Source of the DNA: Bowmanella denitrificans
Lineage (GTDB): Bacteria > Pseudomonadota > Gammaproteobacteria > Enterobacterales > Alteromonadaceae
Direction of reading: 5' to 3'
DNA length: 64,000 bases
Assembly (NCBI RefSeq): GCF_002887595.1
Contig: NZ_PEBU01000013.1
Location: 1 to 64,000 of the forward strand
The notes under the pieces are model-generated. The model was not told the origin of the DNA, made no database searches, and saw only the letters and a program-made list of their open reading frames with translations. Position numbers and translations under genes: made by a program. Below are positions 62,001-64,000 of the stretch, piece by piece. Each line of letters begins with the position of its first letter. The first letter of the stretch is position 1.

Positions 62001-62302
62001 GCGACCTGCACCATCTGTTGCCGGGTTTGTGACAAAGATGCACTCAGTACCAGCTCTCGCATCTTATAGCTGTCTGCCCTGTAAAGACTGAAAACCGCCA
62101 GCAGGCCGGTGGCCCAGGGCAGCGCCATCATACACAAGGCACCGACCAGGTGCTGTAAATGCGCCTGGGTGAACAGCTCAGCCTGGCTGGTATGGATGCC
62201 GCATCCAACAAAATAGCCAAACAGCACAGCGACAACTGTCAATATCCAATACAGCGGCTGGCGAAGCCCCAAGCGTATCTCATTTAACATCAGGGTCCGC
62301 AT
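59096..62302 (-). CDS. ABC-2 permease fused to M1 aminopeptidase
   Basis: A 1068-residue inner-membrane protein. The first ~560 residues hold two ABC-2 type permease units (about 12 helices). A linker helix near 545-565 leads into a periplasmic M1-type metallopeptidase. The zinc site is HETAH (908-912) and Glu932 in VESLAKY, with HExxH-X19-E spacing as in known ABC/M1 fusions. It overlaps its ATPase gene by one base and the TPR gene by four. Fusion proteins of this type are common in Bacteroidetes and gammaproteobacteria; role may be export coupled to peptide trimming. Confidence 0.88.
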   Translation of the reverse strand: MRTLMLNEIRLGLRQPLYWILTVVAVLFGYFVGCGIHTSQAELFTQAHLQHLVGALCMMALPWATGLLAVFSLYRADSYKMRELVLSASLSQTRQQMVQVAGLTCLTILLGIVAATGLLAGLLSSANQLPEYQVILSVALNLQGLQLLIGLPASLLFVAFFWLLHSLNSSPVLTYLATFLCFVSYTLLATASGSPLMAGAQTPAPWLVSTMNYLDWFGLTPLMAKQPDLALVMLNRLLIILAATLLAYCAVRLKNRRDNTKKPAWDLPLKSQDSNVTTFHFIPAQPGAWHQLYALTRMQAGQIFKRPVIWLIGLIWCALVAGETYPSIHHSEPGAELTGLSFDAINRFMWDILPLFGSALLLYFSDLLSRRDKQLNIAGIVQALPIAPWTVLLARLVCLQGLLVSILLLAASTAIFCQWLAQSPVQLTEYGRFMLYAGLPLAAQGTVFLAIQAGIGHRLAALCLCGLLLILHFTPLAALLDIHHPLARPFATPLSAADGFWGYAPNLDGFWAFTRFWWLFAAVLLIGTLTRIQGRGWPPQRLAAGLTCLLLSVPLTLQGYAIQSGLELNGQYFSPDQRAAMLASYEKTYKGFANLPMPDIQHIRTEVDFYPDQRQVQIHGQYQLLNKQNQPIEQILVGENWQVPLHSISLNTDNHLMYDQRLGQRIFKLAKPLQPGQSLTLDFSLTLMQSGYSALPQHKILTREFSYLRAIPYFPAIGYLPIRELQSTDLRREYGLPVKAEQSVEQALAARDKSRDGYQWSSMDTQISTPLGYQSFTQGELIRSWQQDNRQYRRFVTNQPVRNIQGFIAAPLKLSSRVIQGLTLQVAYQPDHQANVPMTLDAMAQTVEFLSTHINPYNGKTLTLIEKPDLSPTGYALPQLILIGSRVGFRSLQNNVMPYSQAYRRAVHETAHQWFGHALGNGIEQDSAFLVESLAKYIELVMLERQQGQSAMQALVNYEKQRYLNAEQHNRQPMRSLISAESPHDQYSRATLVFARLRQAIGDQPILAALQTLGREYSYPKPPAGSIDFIQALINQVPEQRALIDMLFTSQVEPVKWLEQLQLSKEEK

Positions 62303-63171
62303 CAGGCTGCCTCCTGCACTTGTTGCACAAGGTGCAGAAAATAGCAGTCCTGCAGACAGGGGATGGCTGGTTCAAAGTGACTTCCGGGTTGCTCCTCACA
62401 GAACAAACGGACCACTGGATTGCCATAGTGCAGCCGTTGGCTGAGTAAGATGGCATGCTCGGGTATCACGCCCTGTTGCGGTCCTTGCCATATCCTGTTG
62501 GACAGACCGCTGAACAGGGCGCCGGTCTGACCACTGGCGACTATCTTGCCGTCCAGCAATATGGCGGTTTGGCGGCACAGATGTTCGATATCCTCAACAA
62601 TATGCGTAGACAGCAGCACCAAACGGGTTTGCGCAATGTCGTGCAGAAGTTGGTGCAGACGCAGACGCTCAGCGGGATCCAGGCCCGACGTTGGTTCGTC
62701 AAAAATCAATACCTGCGGATCGCCTAACAAAGCTTGTGCCACCCCAAAGCGTTGTAACATGCCCCCGGAAAAATGACTGGGTTGCCGCTGAGCATGTGCT
62801 GTAAGGTTGGTCAGTGCTAACACCTGTTCAATCTGCTGACGACGCTGAGCCCGACTGTTCAGGCCTTTAAGAATGGCCAGGTGTTCTAACAGCCCCTGGC
62901 AGGATATATGGGGATAAACGCCAAAGTGCTGCGGCAGGTATCCCAGTTTGTTGCGCAATCTGGTTGGTTGTTGCCACACATCCTGGCCATTGAAAAGGAT
63001 GTGGCCACTGTCTGGTGTCTGAAGCGTGGCGATGGTGCGCATTAAACTGGATTTGCCTGCACCATTAGGGCCAAGTAGTCCTACCATGCCCGTGCCCAGT
63101 TGCAAAGAGATGTCCTGCAGGGCGCGCGTGCCGTCGGGGTAGGTTTTGTGAATGTTGTGAAGTTCCAGCAT
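62302..63171 (-). CDS. ABC transporter ATP-binding protein (CcmA-like)
   Basis: A 289-residue ATPase. Walker A is GPNGAGKSS (near 34-42), Q-loop LPQHFGVY, signature FSGGMLQRF (Phe in place of the usual Leu), Walker B VLIFDEPTSGLDP and switch STH. This is the ABC-2 (CcmA) group that pairs with the permease just downstream. GGAGACC precedes the ATG. The last ~60 residues extend beyond the fold, as in many ABC-2 ATPases. Confidence 0.9.
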   Translation of the reverse strand: MLELHNIHKTYPDGTRALQDISLQLGTGMVGLLGPNGAGKSSLMRTIATLQTPDSGHILFNGQDVWQQPTRLRNKLGYLPQHFGVYPHISCQGLLEHLAILKGLNSRAQRRQQIEQVLALTNLTAHAQRQPSHFSGGMLQRFGVAQALLGDPQVLIFDEPTSGLDPAERLRLHQLLHDIAQTRLVLLSTHIVEDIEHLCRQTAILLDGKIVASGQTGALFSGLSNRIWQGPQQGVIPEHAILLSQRLHYGNPVVRLFCEEQPGSHFEPAIPCLQDCYFLHLVQQVQEAA

Positions 63172-63348
63172 GGTTGGTCTCCAAATTTTTTTGGCAGGCT
63201 ACGGGGCATGCCTTAGGTGATAAAGGCTTTAATGACAAAGGCGCTGATTTTTATGACATGATTGATTTCGAAGGGTAAATTGACGTTTATCAGTAAAAAC
63301 GGCGGGTTTGTCATGATTCGGCTGACAAGCTCGGCCAATTGACCAACC

Positions 63349-64000
63349 ATGACAACCCAGCCACCCGAACCCGTTATTGCCATTATGTTGAAAGCGTTAT
63401 CGTTCCAACCCTTTTATAAACTGCAGCCTGTATTACCGGTTCTGGTAGCGATTCTGGTTGAGGCCCTGGTAAGGCTGCACGGCTATGCGCCAGAGCAATA
63501 CGACGACTATATCCAGTTGCGCGGTGGCTGGGCGCTTTACCTGCAAACAGCCTTGCAGCTGCTGTTGGAAAGTCTGCCACTGATGGCGGCGCAGTGGTGG
63601 CTGGCAGGCCATTCGGATTGGCGTGGTTATCTTGTTTGGTTAGCGGGCTTTGCGATCTATCCCGCATTCAGTCTGATGTTACAAGGTGGCTGGCCTGAGG
63701 CTCTGCCGCTGTTGATGGGCGTGCAGTATTGGTTGCTTGCGGCCGGATTATCCTTGACGTACTGGCTACATAAGGCTTATCAGCAAAGCGCCACGCTGCA
63801 TCAGCGACAAGCATGGTGGCGTTATATGCTGTCACTGGATGCTGCTTTATTATTGTGCCTGGGTGGCTGGGTGCTGCTGATGAGTGGCATGTTTGTGTAT
63901 AACCCCGATCCTATGCATAACCAGCCCCTTGAGCCACGACTTGACCCCGGCCAGATGTTAAGCCAATGGCCACTGACTTTATACTATGGCTGGCAGTTTG
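63349..64000 (+). CDS. polytopic membrane protein, cut by window end
   Basis: An open frame from ATG 63349 (MTTQPPEPVIAIMLKAL) runs off the right edge after 217 codons; ATG 63385 is an alternative start. About four helices are visible (PVLPVLVAILVEALV; LYLQTALQLLLESLPLMAAQ; LVWLAGFAIYPAFSLMLQ; DAALLLCLGGWVLLM). It is divergent from the ABC/M1 operon. Such N-terminal membrane domains occur in LytTR-type regulators and histidine kinases of related bacteria, but the part that would show this is outside the window. Confidence 0.6.
   Translation, partial: MTTQPPEPVIAIMLKALSFQPFYKLQPVLPVLVAILVEALVRLHGYAPEQYDDYIQLRGGWALYLQTALQLLLESLPLMAAQWWLAGHSDWRGYLVWLAGFAIYPAFSLMLQGGWPEALPLLMGVQYWLLAAGLSLTYWLHKAYQQSATLHQRQAWWRYMLSLDAALLLCLGGWVLLMSGMFVYNPDPMHNQPLEPRLDPGQMLSQWPLTLYYGWQF

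Overview
The window reads as chromosomal DNA of a marine-type gammaproteobacterium, most likely from the Alteromonadales (Alteromonadaceae-like). This placement is inference. It rests on several large TonB-dependent receptors of the TIGR01782 kind, an S46 dipeptidyl peptidase, a PEP-CTERM surface protein, AcpH, DUF3010 and DUF5690 proteins, and many secreted hydrolases. I saw no rRNA or tRNA gene, CRISPR array, prophage or complete insertion sequence. The first ~1.1 kb is visibly richer in A+T than the rest.

Layout. 1-1.7 kb: AT-rich membrane-protein genes, a tiny secreted-peptide gene, and a 9-bp tandem repeat just ahead of a 4-TM protein. 1.8-6.4 kb: a YbbA/YbbP-like ABC exporter operon with a secreted FG-GAP/VCBS propeller protein. 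6.5-14.2 kb: a lipoprotein glycosidase behind a LacI-type operator, an NTF2-like secreted protein, an esterase with tetratricopeptide-like tail, a ToxR/CadC-type regulator with a propeller sensor, a secreted ADP-ribose/CDP-alcohol diphosphatase-like enzyme, and a secreted protein of unknown function. 14.5-22 kb: an iron-dicitrate-type signalling cassette (ECF sigma factor, FecR anti-sigma, STN-domain receptor, second receptor); a shared ECF-like promoter motif lies before the sigma gene and before the second receptor. 22-27 kb: a MITE-like element, an M20 dipeptidase, a diheme cytochrome c-rhodanese fusion, a class-C beta-lactamase-family hydrolase and a PEP-CTERM protein. 27.2-36.3 kb: the most distinctive locus: DUF5690 transporter, HAD-IB phosphatase, HutC-type GntR repressor, periplasmic glycerophosphodiester phosphodiesterase, TonB receptor and a LamG-bearing metallophosphoesterase lipoprotein, tied together by three copies of a TGGTA/TGGAA-NN-TACCA operator. 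36.4-46.1 kb: peptidases (M20, S46), AcpH, LysE/RhtB exporter, GNAT, MATE pump and small conserved genes. 46.2-53.4 kb: a five-gene operon (membrane fusion protein, ATPase, MacB-like permease, NtrC-like activator with GAFTDA instead of GAFTGA, NtrY-like kinase) preceded by a GTCCCA palindrome. 53.7-64 kb: YCII-like protein, zinc-ribbon protein, ECF41-like sigma with DoxX partner, DeoR regulator divergent from HAD phosphatase plus SemiSWEET, and an ABC ATPase / ABC-permease-M1-peptidase fusion / TPR operon, with a divergent membrane protein cut by the window end.

How it fits together. Most genes serve uptake and breakdown of high-molecular-weight or phosphorylated nutrients: receptors carry substrates across the outer membrane, periplasmic or surface hydrolases trim them, inner-membrane carriers import products, and local regulators (LacI-type site, FecI/FecR, GntR, DeoR) gate each set. 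The best candidate for an undescribed system is the GntR-controlled phosphodiester locus at 27.2-36.3 kb; the second is the two-component-controlled MacAB-like operon at 46.2-53.6 kb.
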